DNA of 64,000 bases from Saccharopolyspora hordei. Its GTDB lineage: Bacteria > Actinomycetota > Actinomycetes > Mycobacteriales > Pseudonocardiaceae. The stretch spans positions 1,426,001-1,490,000 of the forward strand of contig NZ_JACCFJ010000001.1 of assembly GCF_013410345.1 (NCBI RefSeq), read 5' to 3'. The first letter of the stretch is position 1. The number at the start of each line of letters is the position of its first letter. Of the stretch, positions 32,986-42,739 are shown one piece after another. The notes beneath the pieces are model-generated. The model saw only the letters and a list, made by a program, of their open reading frames with translations, ran no database searches and was not told the origin of the DNA. A program made the position numbers and the translations under genes.

Positions 32986-33366
32986 GTGACCGTCTACCTC
33001 GACACGTCGGACCTGCTCCTGCTCGCCACGGCCGTGACCGACGGCGACCTGAGGGTCCGGGACGGCGGCCTGCTCGACGCGGCCGCGTACCGGCCGCACG
33101 CCGAGGTGTTCGGTGTGCCGGCCTACGAGACGCTGTGGATGAAGTCCGCCGCGCTGCTGGACTCGATCGTCCGCACCCGCCCGCTGGTGGAGGGCAACTG
33201 GCGCCTGGGGTGGGTGGCCGCGGTGGCGATGTGCGACCTCAACGGCTGGTGGGTGGAAGCCGCCGACGACGACGCGCTGGACCTCGTCCGCGAGGTCGGC
33301 CGCGACCACCGCGAGCTCACCGAGGTCGCCGAGCACCTGGAGTCCTGGGCCAAGCCCAAGGGCTGA
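32986..33366 (+). CDS. Doc/Fic-like toxin with an altered active-site motif
   Basis: 126 residues from GTG. The fold follows Doc (death-on-curing) proteins: YLDTSDLLLLATAV, a mid region HAEVFGVPAYETLWMKSAALLDSIVR in pieces, then RTRPLVEGNWRLGWVAAVAM, and a closing helix region (ALDLVREVGRDHRELTEVAE). In active Fic/Doc the key loop reads HxFxDGN(G/K)R. Here it reads RPLVEGNWRLG, so the catalytic histidine position is arginine, while the acidic residue, GN and the second arginine are kept. It could be inactive as a kinase or AMP-transferase, or use another chemistry. It is paired with the antitoxin 15 nt upstream. Confidence 0.78.
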   Translation: MTVYLDTSDLLLLATAVTDGDLRVRDGGLLDAAAYRPHAEVFGVPAYETLWMKSAALLDSIVRTRPLVEGNWRLGWVAAVAMCDLNGWWVEAADDDALDLVREVGRDHRELTEVAEHLESWAKPKG

Positions 33367-33433
33367 TCGGCGGCCCTGGAGAAGAACGGCGGTGGCCCGA
33401 CCTGACGATCGAGCCACCGCGGGGTCAGGGTGC

Positions 33434-33766
33434 TCAGCCGACGGATCCGCGCAACTTGCGCATCGCGATCGGCGCGCCCGCCAGGTCTTCCTCGTTGCAC
33501 AGCAACTTCAGGTCGTAGTAGGGGGCACCTTCGCGGTCGTCGTAGTCCAGGTGGACCGCGATGACGTCGACGGGTTCGCCGAGCCACTCCTGGGCCTCGC
33601 GGAGCCACTGCGCAGAACGTTCCAGAGCAGCCGGCAGGTCGTTGTCGCGGAACTCGACCGGCCGGTAGGGAACGCCCTGGACCTCATCGTCTTCACCAGG
33701 GGGCTTGGGGAGATCCACGGAGACGCCGGAGTCGTCGAGTTCGAGTCGGATCGATTCCTCACTCAC
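33434..33766 (-). CDS. Small conserved acidic protein, unknown
   Basis: 110 residues from the GTG at 33766. No family is recognised. It is acidic, with VDLPKPPGEDDEVQGVPYRP then a helix (DNDLPAALERSAQWLREAQEWL) and strands (VDVIAVHLDYDD, APYYDLKLLCNEE). There is no signal peptide or membrane segment. It is convergent with the Doc-like gene. Longer upstream in-frame sequence is compositionally odd and is not part of the gene. Confidence 0.6.
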   Translation of the reverse strand: MSEESIRLELDDSGVSVDLPKPPGEDDEVQGVPYRPVEFRDNDLPAALERSAQWLREAQEWLGEPVDVIAVHLDYDDREGAPYYDLKLLCNEEDLAGAPIAMRKLRGSVG

Positions 33767-34039
33767 TGTCGCAGCGTAACCCCTCCAGCCGGGGCAGTGC
33801 TGCCGGAGTCCTGGACGGATGCGGTCCGGCGGGGCCGCACCGTCACTCAGCGCGAGGGGGAGGGCGCCCCGAACATCGCACGTTGATGAGGGAAGGCGGG
33901 CTTTGCCCAGGGCGCCCCGTGTCGCCAAGGGGCGCGCCCCGACGACACGATCAGGTTACTCCGGACCCTCGGATCAAGATCAACTGGGGTTCTTCCGCTC
34001 CGCAGAAGCGGACCGACACCTTTTCTCGCGCCGCAGGTG

Positions 34040-34062
34040 CGGAGGCGCCGTCGGCGCCTCCG
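34040..34062. terminator. Hairpin in the 33767-34147 gap
   Basis: A perfect 10-bp stem (CGGAGGCGCC, loop GTC, GGCGCCTCCG). It lies in a 381-base gap between two divergent small genes that otherwise shows no gene. It could be a structured leader or terminator. Confidence 0.5.
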
Positions 34063-34147
34063 ACGAGGGGCGATGGCGACCCGTGCTGGGGATGTCCGGG
34101 GCGGTCGCGTGGTTGCGTCCTGGCCGCCGGTCGGCAGGATCGGGTGC

Positions 34148-34492
34148 GTGCACCGCACCGATGACGAGGGGATCTTCGAGGAGTTCCTGCGCAGGCTCGG
34201 CGACGAGGACGTGCGGACCTCGGCCGACGGCGCGGTCGAGCTGCGCTCGTGGGAGGACGTCGAGCTCGACGTCCCGCTCCGGCTCCGGGTGACCCCGCGG
34301 TCGCTGGGCGAGCACCTGCGCGCGCTGGAGCACGCCGGCGCGTCGGCCTTCCCGGAAGCGCAGCCCGTCGTCGGCGCGCTCCAGCTCTTCCTGGTGCACC
34401 TCGACGAAGCGATCAGGACCCGACGGCCGGGCCACACCGACCTCGTCCCGGACACGACGGGAGTCCGCTCGGCCCCACCGCACGACGCGTGA
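34148..34492 (+). CDS. Small unknown protein
   Basis: 114 residues from GTG. It reads VHRTDDEGIFEEFLRRLGDE, then ELRSWEDVELDVPLRLRVTP, then LGEHLRALEHAG and VVGALQLFLVHLDEAIRTR. It is soluble, mixed alpha/beta, with no recognised motif. Codon use matches its surroundings and the strand has the usual third-position G/C bias, so it is probably real. It lies convergent to the flavodoxin gene. Confidence 0.55.
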   Translation: MHRTDDEGIFEEFLRRLGDEDVRTSADGAVELRSWEDVELDVPLRLRVTPRSLGEHLRALEHAGASAFPEAQPVVGALQLFLVHLDEAIRTRRPGHTDLVPDTTGVRSAPPHDA

Positions 34493-34514
34493 GGCGGGGC
34501 GCACCGGTGGCTGC

Positions 34515-34967
34515 TCAGTCCATGAGTCCTGCCGCGACGGTCGCGCCCAGCTCCCAGCAGGCCTGGAGGTCCTCCTTGCTGGGCTCGCCGATGGAGATGA
34601 CGTGGTCGGTCGCCTTCTTCCAGCCCAGACCGGTGGTGATCGACTCCACGCCCCGGACCGCGCCCGCCGTGTCGCCGCCGCCGTGGACGTACAGCCCGTA
34701 CGGGCGACCGCGGGTCGAGTCCAGGCAGGGGTAGTAGGCGTTGTCGAAGAACACCTTGAGCGCGCCGCTCATCATCCCCAGGTTCGCGGGCGTGCCGAGG
34801 ACGTAGCCGTCCGCGGCCAGCGCGTCCGACGGCGTCGCCTCCAGCGCGGCGCGGCGGACGACCTCGACGCCCTCGATCTCGTCGGTCGTCGCCCCGGCGA
34901 CGACGGCCTCGAACATGGCCTGCAGGTTCGGCGACGGCGTGTGGTGGACGATCAACAACCTAGGCAC
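34515..34967 (-). CDS. Flavodoxin-like protein (NAD(P)H-dependent FMN reductase family)
   Basis: 150 residues from a GTG. The flavodoxin signature is LLIVHHTPSPNLQAMFEAVV, with the phosphate loop in TPSPN. The later segments ADGYVLGTPANLGMMSGALK and GRPYGLYVHGGGDT give the flavin-binding loops. The family uses FMN for electron transfer or quinone/azo reduction. It lies next to the phosphosugar mutase in the same orientation, but the 92-nt gap makes an operon uncertain. The start is weakly supported by a ribosome site. Confidence 0.85.
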   Translation of the reverse strand: MPRLLIVHHTPSPNLQAMFEAVVAGATTDEIEGVEVVRRAALEATPSDALAADGYVLGTPANLGMMSGALKVFFDNAYYPCLDSTRGRPYGLYVHGGGDTAGAVRGVESITTGLGWKKATDHVISIGEPSKEDLQACWELGATVAAGLMD

Positions 34968-35059
34968 GCTGCGAGCGTGCACGCTGCCGCCGCCGTGGGC
35001 AACCACCAGACGTCCGCCCCGGACCGGAGTCACACCCGCCGCGCCGCGCCCGGTGTGCC

Positions 35060-36703
35060 TCAGGCGCCGCCGACGAGGTCGGAGACCGCCTGCTCCAGGG
35101 CGGCGAGGCGTTCCGCGGCGCGGGCCTTCGCGGCGGGCAGGTCGTCGACCTGTTCGACCACCTGCAGGTAGCACTTGAGCTTCGGCTCGGTGCCGGACGG
35201 CCGGACCACCACCCGCAGGCCACCGTCCCCGGTGATCACCAGGGCGTCGGTGTCCGGCAGCAGGTCCCGCACGTCCACCTCGGTCCCGGCCAGCCGCGTC
35301 GGGGGCTGCGCGCGCAGCCGCTGCATGGTCCGCGGGATCACGCTCAGGTCCGACACCCGCACCGAGACCTGCCCGGTCCGGTGCAGACCGTGCTCGCTGG
35401 ACAGCTCGTCCAGCAGTCCGCTCAGGCTGCGGCCCGACGCCTTCAGCGTGGCCGCCAGGTCGGCGGCCAGCACCGCGGCGGAGATGCCGTCCTTGTCCCG
35501 CACGAACTCCGGGTCCACGCAGTGCCCGAGCGCTTCCTCGTAGGCGTAGACGAGCCCGGTGCCCGCACCGTCCCCGGCGCGCACCAGCCACTTGAACCCG
35601 GTGAGCGTCTCGTCGTAGCGGACGCCGAACTCCGCGGCGATCGAGCGCAGCATCGTCGCGGACACGATGGTCGTGGCCACCAGCGGGTCCGGCACCGCCG
35701 AACGGTCCAGTGTGGACAAGATGTGCCAGGCCAGCAGCACGCCGGTCTCGTCACCGCGCAGCATCCGCCAAGTGCCGTCCACCGGCACGCCCAGCGCGCA
35801 CCGGTCGGCGTCCGGGTCCAGCGCCACCGCCAGGTCCGCCCCGACCTCGGCCGCCAGCGCCAGCAGCGCGTCGGTGCTCCCCGGCTCCTCCGGGTTCGGG
35901 AACCCGACGGTGGGGAAGTCCGGGTCCGGTTCGGCCTGCGAGGCCACCAGGTGCACGTCGAACCCCGCGCGGTGCAGCGCCTCCCGCAGCGGACGCGCGC
36001 CGACACCGTGCATCGCGGTCGCCGCGATCCGCAGCCCGCGGGCGCTGCCGCGCGGCAGGGTCGCCACCCGCGCCAGGTAGTCCTCCAGCGCCGACTCGTG
36101 CACCGCCCAGTCCTCGGAGCGGGGCACCTCGTTGGCCGGCGGGGTCGCGGCCACCGCTGCCTCGATCTCGCTGTCGGTGGGGGTCACCAGGTGCGTGCCG
36201 CCCCGCAGGTACAGCTTGTAGCCGTTGTCCTGCGGCGGGTTGTGCGAGGCGGTGATCTGCACGCCCGCGACCGCGTCCAGCGCGCGCACGGCGTGCGCGA
36301 GCACCGGCGTCGGCAGCGGCTCGGGCAGCACGCGCACGTCGAACCCGGCCGCGGCCAGCACCCCGGCGGTGTCCGCGGCGAAGTCCGCCGACCCGTGCCG
36401 TGCGTCCCGGCCGACCACGACGACCCCGCCGCCGTGGCCGCGCCCGACGAGCCAGTCCGCGACCCCGGCGGTGGTGCGCACGACCACCGCGCGGTTCATG
36501 CCGTTCGCCCCGGCGCGGACCTGGGCCCGCAGGCCCGCGGTGCCGAACCGCGGCATCCCGGACATCCGGTCCGCCAGCTCCGGGGAGTCGGCGTCGACCA
36601 GCTCCTGCAGCTCGGCCTGCGTGCGCGGGTCGACGTCCTCGGCGATCCACCGCAGTGCCGCGGCACGCACGTCAGTGCCGGACCTCATCACCGATTCGCT
36701 CAC
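35060..36703 (-). CDS. pmmB: Phosphosugar mutase (phosphopentomutase/phosphoglucomutase-like)
   Basis: 547 residues from a GTG with GGAGG 4 nt upstream. The phosphoserine loop is TASHNPP near residue 150, the magnesium site DPDADRC near 295, and the C-terminal phosphate-binding RPSGTEPKLKCYL. The domain order matches the alpha-D-phosphohexomutase superfamily, PGM2/PMM type. In mycobacteria the homologue (pmmB) sits next to deoD. In context it probably moves phosphate on (deoxy)ribose (1-P to 5-P) so that DeoC can act, though mannose or glucose phosphate is possible. The gene symbol is by synteny and not proven by specificity. Confidence 0.88.
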   Translation of the reverse strand: MSESVMRSGTDVRAAALRWIAEDVDPRTQAELQELVDADSPELADRMSGMPRFGTAGLRAQVRAGANGMNRAVVVRTTAGVADWLVGRGHGGGVVVVGRDARHGSADFAADTAGVLAAAGFDVRVLPEPLPTPVLAHAVRALDAVAGVQITASHNPPQDNGYKLYLRGGTHLVTPTDSEIEAAVAATPPANEVPRSEDWAVHESALEDYLARVATLPRGSARGLRIAATAMHGVGARPLREALHRAGFDVHLVASQAEPDPDFPTVGFPNPEEPGSTDALLALAAEVGADLAVALDPDADRCALGVPVDGTWRMLRGDETGVLLAWHILSTLDRSAVPDPLVATTIVSATMLRSIAAEFGVRYDETLTGFKWLVRAGDGAGTGLVYAYEEALGHCVDPEFVRDKDGISAAVLAADLAATLKASGRSLSGLLDELSSEHGLHRTGQVSVRVSDLSVIPRTMQRLRAQPPTRLAGTEVDVRDLLPDTDALVITGDGGLRVVVRPSGTEPKLKCYLQVVEQVDDLPAAKARAAERLAALEQAVSDLVGGA

Positions 36704-36786
36704 GGTGCCTCCGATGCGCAACACCCGGGGGAGCGCCGTCCCAGCGCCCCCAGTGATCGTGACAGCGCCGCCGTGCGGCTCTCCGC

Positions 36787-37596
36787 TCAGGAGGCCTCGA
36801 TGACGGAGCGCAGGAGCTTGCCCATGCGGGTCGCCGAGGCGCGGCCGGCCTCCAGGACCTCCTCGTGGTTCAGCGGCTGGCCGCTCAGGCCCGCCGCCAG
36901 GTTCGTCACCAGGGACAGCCCGAAGACCTCGACGCCCTCGGCGCGGGCCGCGATCGCCTCCAGCACCGTGGACATGCCCACCAGGTCGACGCCGAGGGTG
37001 CGCAGCATCCGGATCTCGGCCGGGGTCTCGAAGTGCGGGCCGGGCAGACCCGCGTAGACGCCTTCCTCCAGCGTCGGGTCGATCTCGCGGGCGAGCTCGC
37101 GCAGCCGCGGCGAGTACAGGTCGGTGAGGTCCACGAAGTTCGCGCCGACCAGCGGCGACCGCGCGGTCAGGTTGATGTGGTCGCTGATCAGCACCGGCTG
37201 GCCGACCTGCATGCCCTCGCGCAGGCCGCCGGCCGCGTTGGTGAGCACCACCGTGCGGCACCCGGCCGCGGCCGCGGTGCGCACGCCGTGCGCCACCCGC
37301 TCGACGCCCATGCCCTCGTAGAAGTGCGTGCGGCCGAGCATGACGAGCACCCGCTTGTCGCCCACCGGCACGGACCGGATCTTGCCGCTGTGCCCGACCG
37401 CACCCGGCGCGACGAAGCCCGGCAGGTCGGCCATGCCGAGCTCGCTGGCGGGCTCGCCGATCTCGTCGGCGGCGGGCTGCCAGCCGGATCCGAGCACGAC
37501 CGCCAGGTCGTGGCGGTCGGCGCCGGTGGCCTCGGCGAGCGCGGCCGCAGCGGCCGCGGGGGTGGTGGACGGGTCGGAAGCAGTACTAGACGTCAC
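36787..37596 (-). CDS. deoD: Purine nucleoside phosphorylase (trimeric type)
   Basis: 269 residues, the usual length of the low-molecular-mass trimeric phosphorylases. Motifs: VVLGSGW (phosphate loop), [30 protein letters not shown], then [14 protein letters not shown] and SLVTNLAAG where purine specificity is set. It releases hypoxanthine or guanine and (deoxy)ribose-1-phosphate from inosine and guanosine. It is 83 nt upstream of the phosphosugar mutase in the same direction, likely one operon. It takes inosine made by the add product. Confidence 0.93.
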   Translation of the reverse strand: MTSSTASDPSTTPAAAAAALAEATGADRHDLAVVLGSGWQPAADEIGEPASELGMADLPGFVAPGAVGHSGKIRSVPVGDKRVLVMLGRTHFYEGMGVERVAHGVRTAAAAGCRTVVLTNAAGGLREGMQVGQPVLISDHINLTARSPLVGANFVDLTDLYSPRLRELAREIDPTLEEGVYAGLPGPHFETPAEIRMLRTLGVDLVGMSTVLEAIAARAEGVEVFGLSLVTNLAAGLSGQPLNHEEVLEAGRASATRMGKLLRSVIEAS

Positions 37597-37676
37597 GGCC
37601 GCGCAGCTTAGACGGTCCGCGGCGACCTCGTCGGAACCGCGGCGCGGATGGCGGGACTTCGCCGCGCGCAGGCCGG

Positions 37677-39383
37677 TCAGGAGCTGGTGTCCAGGCTCGG
37701 CGCGACCTGGACCAGCAGCCTCATGTTCGTGCGGGCGTGGTCGACCGGCCCGGTGACCCGGACGACCCACAGGTCGTCGCCGCGCTGGACCAGCTGCGCC
37801 GCCGTGGAGCGCTGCTCCGGCTGGCCGACCACGCCGACCACCGGGTTCAGCGTCGTCGTGTAGACCAGCCGCAGGCCGTCGCCGGTGTCGGTCCGCGACT
37901 CCAGCTGGACCTGGTTCCCCGCGCCCACGACCGTCGGCAGCGCGGCCACGTAGTCGTCGAGGTCGCGGCCCGAGCCGAAGTAGCGGCCGTAGCGCTGCAC
38001 GGCGATCTCGGTGCGGCCGTCCGGGGACACGTACGACACCACGAGGCTGTTGGCGACGTCGGTGCGCTCGCTGTGGAACCGCTGCCACCCCTCGCCGACG
38101 GGCGCCAGGACGGTGAACCGCCCGCCCCGGGGCGCGGCCGTGTGCTTGGCGTCGTCGGCGGTCTCGGCCATGCGCAGGTTCCCGCCCTGCGCGCTCGGGG
38201 ATGTCGCGCTCGGCGGCGTCCCCCGCGGCGGCAGCACGGCCTCCCCGGCGAGGACCCGGGTGGCGGTGAACCCGCCGAGGCACGCGGCGGCGAACAGCAC
38301 GACGGCAGCCACCGCCAGCGCGGCCACGGCCCACGGCGAGCGGCGCCGCGGCGGCGGGTCCTTCAGCTCGAACGGCAGCGCGCCCGGGTCCCGCGCCAGC
38401 GGTGCGGCGGACGGGACGTCGAGCGTGGGCGACTTCGGCTGCGGCGTCGACGGGGCCGGCGGGACGAGCGTGCGGACCCGCACCGTCGGGGCCTCCGGGT
38501 CGATGAGCATCGCGAACGGGCGCGCTCCCGGCTCCGGCAGCAGGCGCTGGACGCGGCGGCGCACCTCGGTCAGCGGCATCCGCTGCGTCGGGTCCTTGAC
38601 CATGAGCGCGGTGATGATCTCGCCGATCGGGCCGGTGCGGGTCGGCCGCGGCACGGGACCGCGCACCACCTCCGTCACGGTCGCCAGCGGGTCGTCGCCG
38701 ACGTCGTAGGGCGCGCGGCCCTCGGCCGCGGCGAACAGCGTCGCGCCCAGGCCCCACAGGTCGGCGCTCGCGTGGACCCCTTCGCCCGCCGCGACCTCGG
38801 GCGCGATGAAGGCCGGGGTGCCGAGCAGGATGCCGGTGCGGGTGATGGTGTGCTCGGCGATGTTGCGCGAGATGCCGAAGTCGCTGACCTTGATGCGGCC
38901 GTCGTCGCCGATGAGCACGTTGCCCGGCTTGACGTCGCGGTGCACGATGCCCGCCTGGTGCGCGGCCTCCAGACCGGCGGCGACGCCGTCGGCGATCACC
39001 GCGAGCTGCTGGTCGTCGAGCGGCCCGTGCTCACCGAGGATCGCCGCCAGGCTCTGCGAGGGCACCAGCTCCATGACGACGAACGGCTCGCCGTCCTCGC
39101 GGGCGACGTCGTAGAGCGTCACGACGTTGGGGTGCGAGAGCACCGCGATGGCCCGCGCCTCACGGAGCGCCCGTTCGCGCAGCTCAGCGGCCTCCTCGTC
39201 GGGCATCCCCGGGGGGAGCTTGACCTCCTTGACCGCCACCGGGCGGCGCAGCAGCTCATCGGTGCCGGCCCACACGGTGCCCATCGCACCTCCGCCGAGC
39301 TCGCGCTCCAGGCGGTACCGGTCGCCGATCAGCCGGCCGGCGCCGGCGAGGTCGTCGTTGTCGTTCGCGGGCACGCTCCGCAT
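37677..39383 (-). CDS. Membrane-anchored Ser/Thr protein kinase
   Basis: 568 residues (ATG at 39383; a GTG three codons later is also possible). Kinase domain about 15-280: glycine loop [14 protein letters not shown] lysine in PVAVKEV, catalytic loop [10 protein letters not shown] near 148, DFGIS, then [10 protein letters not shown] cytoplasmic linker with TP-rich sequence leads to a membrane helix near 346-366 ([19 protein letters not shown]). The 200 residues outside the cell contain no PASTA repeats. They form an unknown beta-rich sensor domain ([30 protein letters not shown]). It is separate from deoD by 80 bases. It may phosphorylate envelope or transcription targets. Confidence 0.93.
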   Translation of the reverse strand: MRSVPANDNDDLAGAGRLIGDRYRLERELGGGAMGTVWAGTDELLRRPVAVKEVKLPPGMPDEEAAELRERALREARAIAVLSHPNVVTLYDVAREDGEPFVVMELVPSQSLAAILGEHGPLDDQQLAVIADGVAAGLEAAHQAGIVHRDVKPGNVLIGDDGRIKVSDFGISRNIAEHTITRTGILLGTPAFIAPEVAAGEGVHASADLWGLGATLFAAAEGRAPYDVGDDPLATVTEVVRGPVPRPTRTGPIGEIITALMVKDPTQRMPLTEVRRRVQRLLPEPGARPFAMLIDPEAPTVRVRTLVPPAPSTPQPKSPTLDVPSAAPLARDPGALPFELKDPPPRRRSPWAVAALAVAAVVLFAAACLGGFTATRVLAGEAVLPPRGTPPSATSPSAQGGNLRMAETADDAKHTAAPRGGRFTVLAPVGEGWQRFHSERTDVANSLVVSYVSPDGRTEIAVQRYGRYFGSGRDLDDYVAALPTVVGAGNQVQLESRTDTGDGLRLVYTTTLNPVVGVVGQPEQRSTAAQLVQRGDDLWVVRVTGPVDHARTNMRLLVQVAPSLDTSS

Positions 39384-39640
39384 TCTCCACGGCGGCGGCG
39401 CGCGCGAGGCCGAACGGGGCGATCGTTGCGCACCTGAGATGACCAGCGGTCCGCCGTCACGAACAGCGCCAATCGGGCGAATCGGCGTTACGGATCGTGA
39501 GTAATCCCACGTCGCAGGGGGTGCGGGAACCTCGGTCGACACCTCGAACGTCTTTTCGTCGCAACGGGAAAACCGGTAGCGGTCCGTGATCGCCGGGAAG
39601 ATCGCGGATTCGCTCGAACTGGTGTCTTTCGGATAAGTTG

Positions 39641-39669
39641 GGCATCGATCGGACCTCGTCGGCATCGAT
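39641..39669. promoter_or_regulatory. Direct repeats in the kinase / mrp intergenic region
   Basis: In the 441-base gene-free gap 39384-39824, GGCATCGAT occurs at 39641-39649 and 39661-39669, exactly 20 bp apart (two helical turns). Just upstream is GGATAAGTT. This could be a regulator site for the mrp operon or the kinase. No gene is supported in the gap. Confidence 0.35.
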
Positions 39670-39824
39670 GGCCCGAGCCTTCTCAACGTCGATGTTCGCA
39701 GGGCCGCGCACCAGGTGCGGCGCGCGCACCACGGTGCGTCCGCGAAGACGGTGGCGAACAATCCCGGTGGTCGGGGTGTCGGCGGGTCGGCTGACCACGA
39801 CCAATCGGCGTCGAGGAGGTGCCC

Positions 39825-42200
39825 TTGCTCGCGTTCGTCGTCGTGCACCTGCTGGTCGCCCTGGCACTCCCGTTCCTCGCCCGGCGCAGCACTCGAGCCG
39901 CGTTCTTCACCGCGGCGGTCCCCCCGGCCGCAGCGCTGCTCTGGGTGCTCGCGCACGCGGGACCGGTGCTGTCCGGGCAGACCGTCAGCGAGACGGTCGA
40001 GTGGGCGCCGCTGATAGGGCTGGAGTTGGCCTTCCGGTTGGACGCGCTGGCGCTGCTGATGACCATCCTGGTCTCGGGCCTGGGCGCCGTGGTGCTGGTC
40101 TACTCCGACGCCTACTTCTCCCGCGGCGGCGGTGACGCGCGGCGGTCCGCCCCGCTGCTGCTGGCGTTCGCCGGCGCGATGCTCGGGCTCGTCCTCGCCG
40201 ATGACCTGATCACCGTCTACGTCTTCTGGGAGCTGACCACGGTCTGCTCCTTCCTGCTGGTCGGGCAGGCCGGGGTCAGCCGCGAGTCACGCCGGTCGGC
40301 GCTGCAGGCGCTGATGATCACCAGCATGGGCGGGCTGGTGATGCTGCTCGGCTTCGTGGTGCTGGGCGAGTCCGCGGGCACCTACCGGATCTCCGAGCTC
40401 ATCGAGCACCCGCCGACCGGCGGGACGACCGGGCTCGCCGCCGTGCTGATCCTGGTCGGGGCGTTCACCAAGTCCGCGCAGGTGCCGTTCCACAACTGGC
40501 TGCCCGCGGCCATGGTCGCGCCGACCCCGATCAGCGCCTACCTGCACGCCGCGTCGATGGTGAAAGCGGGCGTGTTCCTGGTCGCCCGGCTCGCCCCGGT
40601 GTTCCCGAACCTGCCCGAGTGGTGGCTGCCCACCATCGTGTTCGGCCTGGTCACCATGCTGGTCGGCGGCTGGCGCGCGCTGCACGAGCACGACCTGAAG
40701 AAGCTGCTGGCCTACGGCACCGTCAGCCAGCTCGGCTTCCTCATGGTGCTGTTCGGCGCCGGCACCCACACCGGCGCGATGGCCGGGGCCGCGATGCTGC
40801 TCGCGCACGGCATGTTCAAGGCGACCCTGTTCCTGGTCGTCGGCATCGTCGACCACCAGGCCGGCACCCGCGACATCCGCGAGCTGTCCGGACTGGGCCG
40901 CTCGATGCCGTGGCTGGCGGGCGTCGCCGTGCTCGGCGTGGCCTCGATGGCCGGGCTGCCGCCGATGCTGGGCTTCATCGGCAAGGAGGCCGCGTTCAGC
41001 GCCTTCCTCACCGGTGCGCGGCCGGACCTGCTGGTGGACGCGGTGCTGGTGCTCGGCTCGATGCTCACCGTCGCCTACAGCCTGCGGATGCTGTGGGGCG
41101 CGTTCGCGGACAAGCCCGAGCTGCCGCAGACCACGGTCAAGCCCGCCACCGCGGGCGCGCTGGTCCCGACCGCGCTGCCCGCCCTGGCGGGCGTCGTGCT
41201 CGGCGTCGGCTACCCGGTGGCCGACGTGCTGGCCAGCTCCTACGCCGAGTTCTTCACCCCGGTGGTGCCGTACCACCTGGCGCTGTGGCACGGCTTCACC
41301 CTGCCGCTGCTGCTGTCCGCGGTCGCCGTCGCCGGCGGTGTCGCGCTGCACCTCGGCCGGGTCCGGCTGACCGCGGCGCGCGACCGGCTGCCGCGACCGC
41401 TCGACGCCCAGCGCGGCTACGAGCTGATCATGGCGCAGCTGGAGCGGGTGGCGGTCGGCGTCACCGGTCGCCTGCAGGTCGGTTCGCTGCCCACCTACCT
41501 GGGCATCATCCTGCTGACGCTGCTGGTCGTCCCGGGCTCGGCGCTGCTGCTGCGGCTGACGGTGCCGGACGACCTGCGCGGTTACGACAACCTCCTGCAG
41601 GTCCCGCTGGCCATCGTGGTGGTCGTCGCGGCGGCCGCGGTGCTGCGCGCGCGCCGCCGGTTGACCGCCGTGCTGCTGGTCGGCCTGGTCGGCTACGGCA
41701 TCGGTGGGCTGTTCATCGTCGACGGCGCCCCCGACCTGGCGCTGGCGCAGTTCCTGGTGGAGACGCTGACGCTGGTGGCGTTCGTGTTCGTGCTGCGGCG
41801 GCTGCCGGCGCGCTTCACCCAGTCCGGCACCGCGAAGGTGTGGCAGGCGCCCAAGGCGGTCATCGCCGGGGCCGCCGGGATCCTGGTCGCGGTGGCCGCG
41901 GTGATCTTCAGCGGCGCGCGCCAGAACCCGCCGGAGTCGAGCGCGGCCTTCATCGCCAACGCCGAGCAGGGCGCGGGCGCGACCAACGTGGTCAACGCGA
42001 TCATCGTCGACTTCCGCGCCTTCGACACCGTCGGCGAGATCTCGGTGCTCGCCATCGCCGCCACCGGGATGGCCAGCCTGATCCTGGCCTCCCGCCACGA
42101 GCGCCGGAAGCGCAGCACCCGGGTGCCGTCCATCACCGTCAAGACGACGACCGGCCTCGTCGAGCAACCGGTCAAGCAGCACGAGGAGGTGCGCGAATGA
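39825..42200 (+). CDS. mrpA: Mrp antiporter subunit A
   Basis: About 791 residues. I prefer the TTG at 39825 because GAGGAGG ends 5 nt upstream; a GTG at 39819 lies inside that site. It is a large membrane protein with many helices. It includes the proton-pumping antiporter core (VFWELTTVCSFLLVG, HNWLPAAM, SAYLHAASMVKAGVFLVARL in pieces, KKLLAYGTVSQLGFL) and a C-terminal MrpB-like extension. Mrp is a hetero-oligomeric Na+(Li+,K+)/H+ antiporter evolutionarily related to complex I. It starts a seven-gene operon. Confidence 0.92.
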   Translation: MLAFVVVHLLVALALPFLARRSTRAAFFTAAVPPAAALLWVLAHAGPVLSGQTVSETVEWAPLIGLELAFRLDALALLMTILVSGLGAVVLVYSDAYFSRGGGDARRSAPLLLAFAGAMLGLVLADDLITVYVFWELTTVCSFLLVGQAGVSRESRRSALQALMITSMGGLVMLLGFVVLGESAGTYRISELIEHPPTGGTTGLAAVLILVGAFTKSAQVPFHNWLPAAMVAPTPISAYLHAASMVKAGVFLVARLAPVFPNLPEWWLPTIVFGLVTMLVGGWRALHEHDLKKLLAYGTVSQLGFLMVLFGAGTHTGAMAGAAMLLAHGMFKATLFLVVGIVDHQAGTRDIRELSGLGRSMPWLAGVAVLGVASMAGLPPMLGFIGKEAAFSAFLTGARPDLLVDAVLVLGSMLTVAYSLRMLWGAFADKPELPQTTVKPATAGALVPTALPALAGVVLGVGYPVADVLASSYAEFFTPVVPYHLALWHGFTLPLLLSAVAVAGGVALHLGRVRLTAARDRLPRPLDAQRGYELIMAQLERVAVGVTGRLQVGSLPTYLGIILLTLLVVPGSALLLRLTVPDDLRGYDNLLQVPLAIVVVVAAAAVLRARRRLTAVLLVGLVGYGIGGLFIVDGAPDLALAQFLVETLTLVAFVFVLRRLPARFTQSGTAKVWQAPKAVIAGAAGILVAVAAVIFSGARQNPPESSAAFIANAEQGAGATNVVNAIIVDFRAFDTVGEISVLAIAATGMASLILASRHERRKRSTRVPSITVKTTTGLVEQPVKQHEEVRE

Positions 42201-42739
42201 CGACGACACCGACGCGTCCGTCCTGGACGACGTGGGACGCACCGACCGAACGGTGGTTGCTGTCAGGCTTCTGCCGCGACGGCAAGCAGCGCACCGTGCT
42301 GCTGGAACTGGCGGCCCGCGTCGTCTTCCCGACCGTCCTCGTGCTGTCCATCTACCTGCTGTTCGCCGGGCACGACCGGGCCGGCGGCGGGTTCAGCGGC
42401 GGGCTGGTCGCCGGGCAGGCGTTCGTGCTGCGCTACCTCGCCGGTGGCCGGATGGACGACAGCTCGATCGTCTCGCTGCGGCCGCCGGTGCTCATCGGCC
42501 TGGGGCTGGTCATCGCCACCACCTCGGCGTTCCTGCCGCTGCTGTTCGGCGGGGAGCTGCTGGAGACGGCGATCCACAAGGTCACCGTGCCGCTGCTCGG
42601 CCAGGTCAAGCTCGTCAGCAGCATCGTGCTGGACACCGGCGTCTACGTGCTGATCGTGGGCGTGGTCCTGGACCTGCTGCGCACCTTGGGCTCGGGCATC
42701 GAAGCCGACGTCCAGGCGGCGGAGCGGGGGCAGGCATGA
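42197..42739 (+). CDS. mrpB: Mrp antiporter subunit B
   Basis: 180 residues starting at ATG that overlaps the mrpA stop (ATGA). It has the MnhB signature region RVVFPTVLVLSIYLLFAGHD and GGGFSGGLVAGQAFVLRYLAGG, with four to five membrane helices. It forms part of the small-subunit membrane arm of the antiporter. The N-terminal 40 residues (PTRPSWTTWDAPTERWLLSG) are a soluble extension. Confidence 0.92.
   Translation: MTTTPTRPSWTTWDAPTERWLLSGFCRDGKQRTVLLELAARVVFPTVLVLSIYLLFAGHDRAGGGFSGGLVAGQAFVLRYLAGGRMDDSSIVSLRPPVLIGLGLVIATTSAFLPLLFGGELLETAIHKVTVPLLGQVKLVSSIVLDTGVYVLIVGVVLDLLRTLGSGIEADVQAAERGQA

Noticed and set aside
39819-39821. GTG as the mrpA start
   Set aside because: It overlaps the Shine-Dalgarno GAGGAGG, which is better spaced for the TTG at 39825. 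The difference is only two residues.
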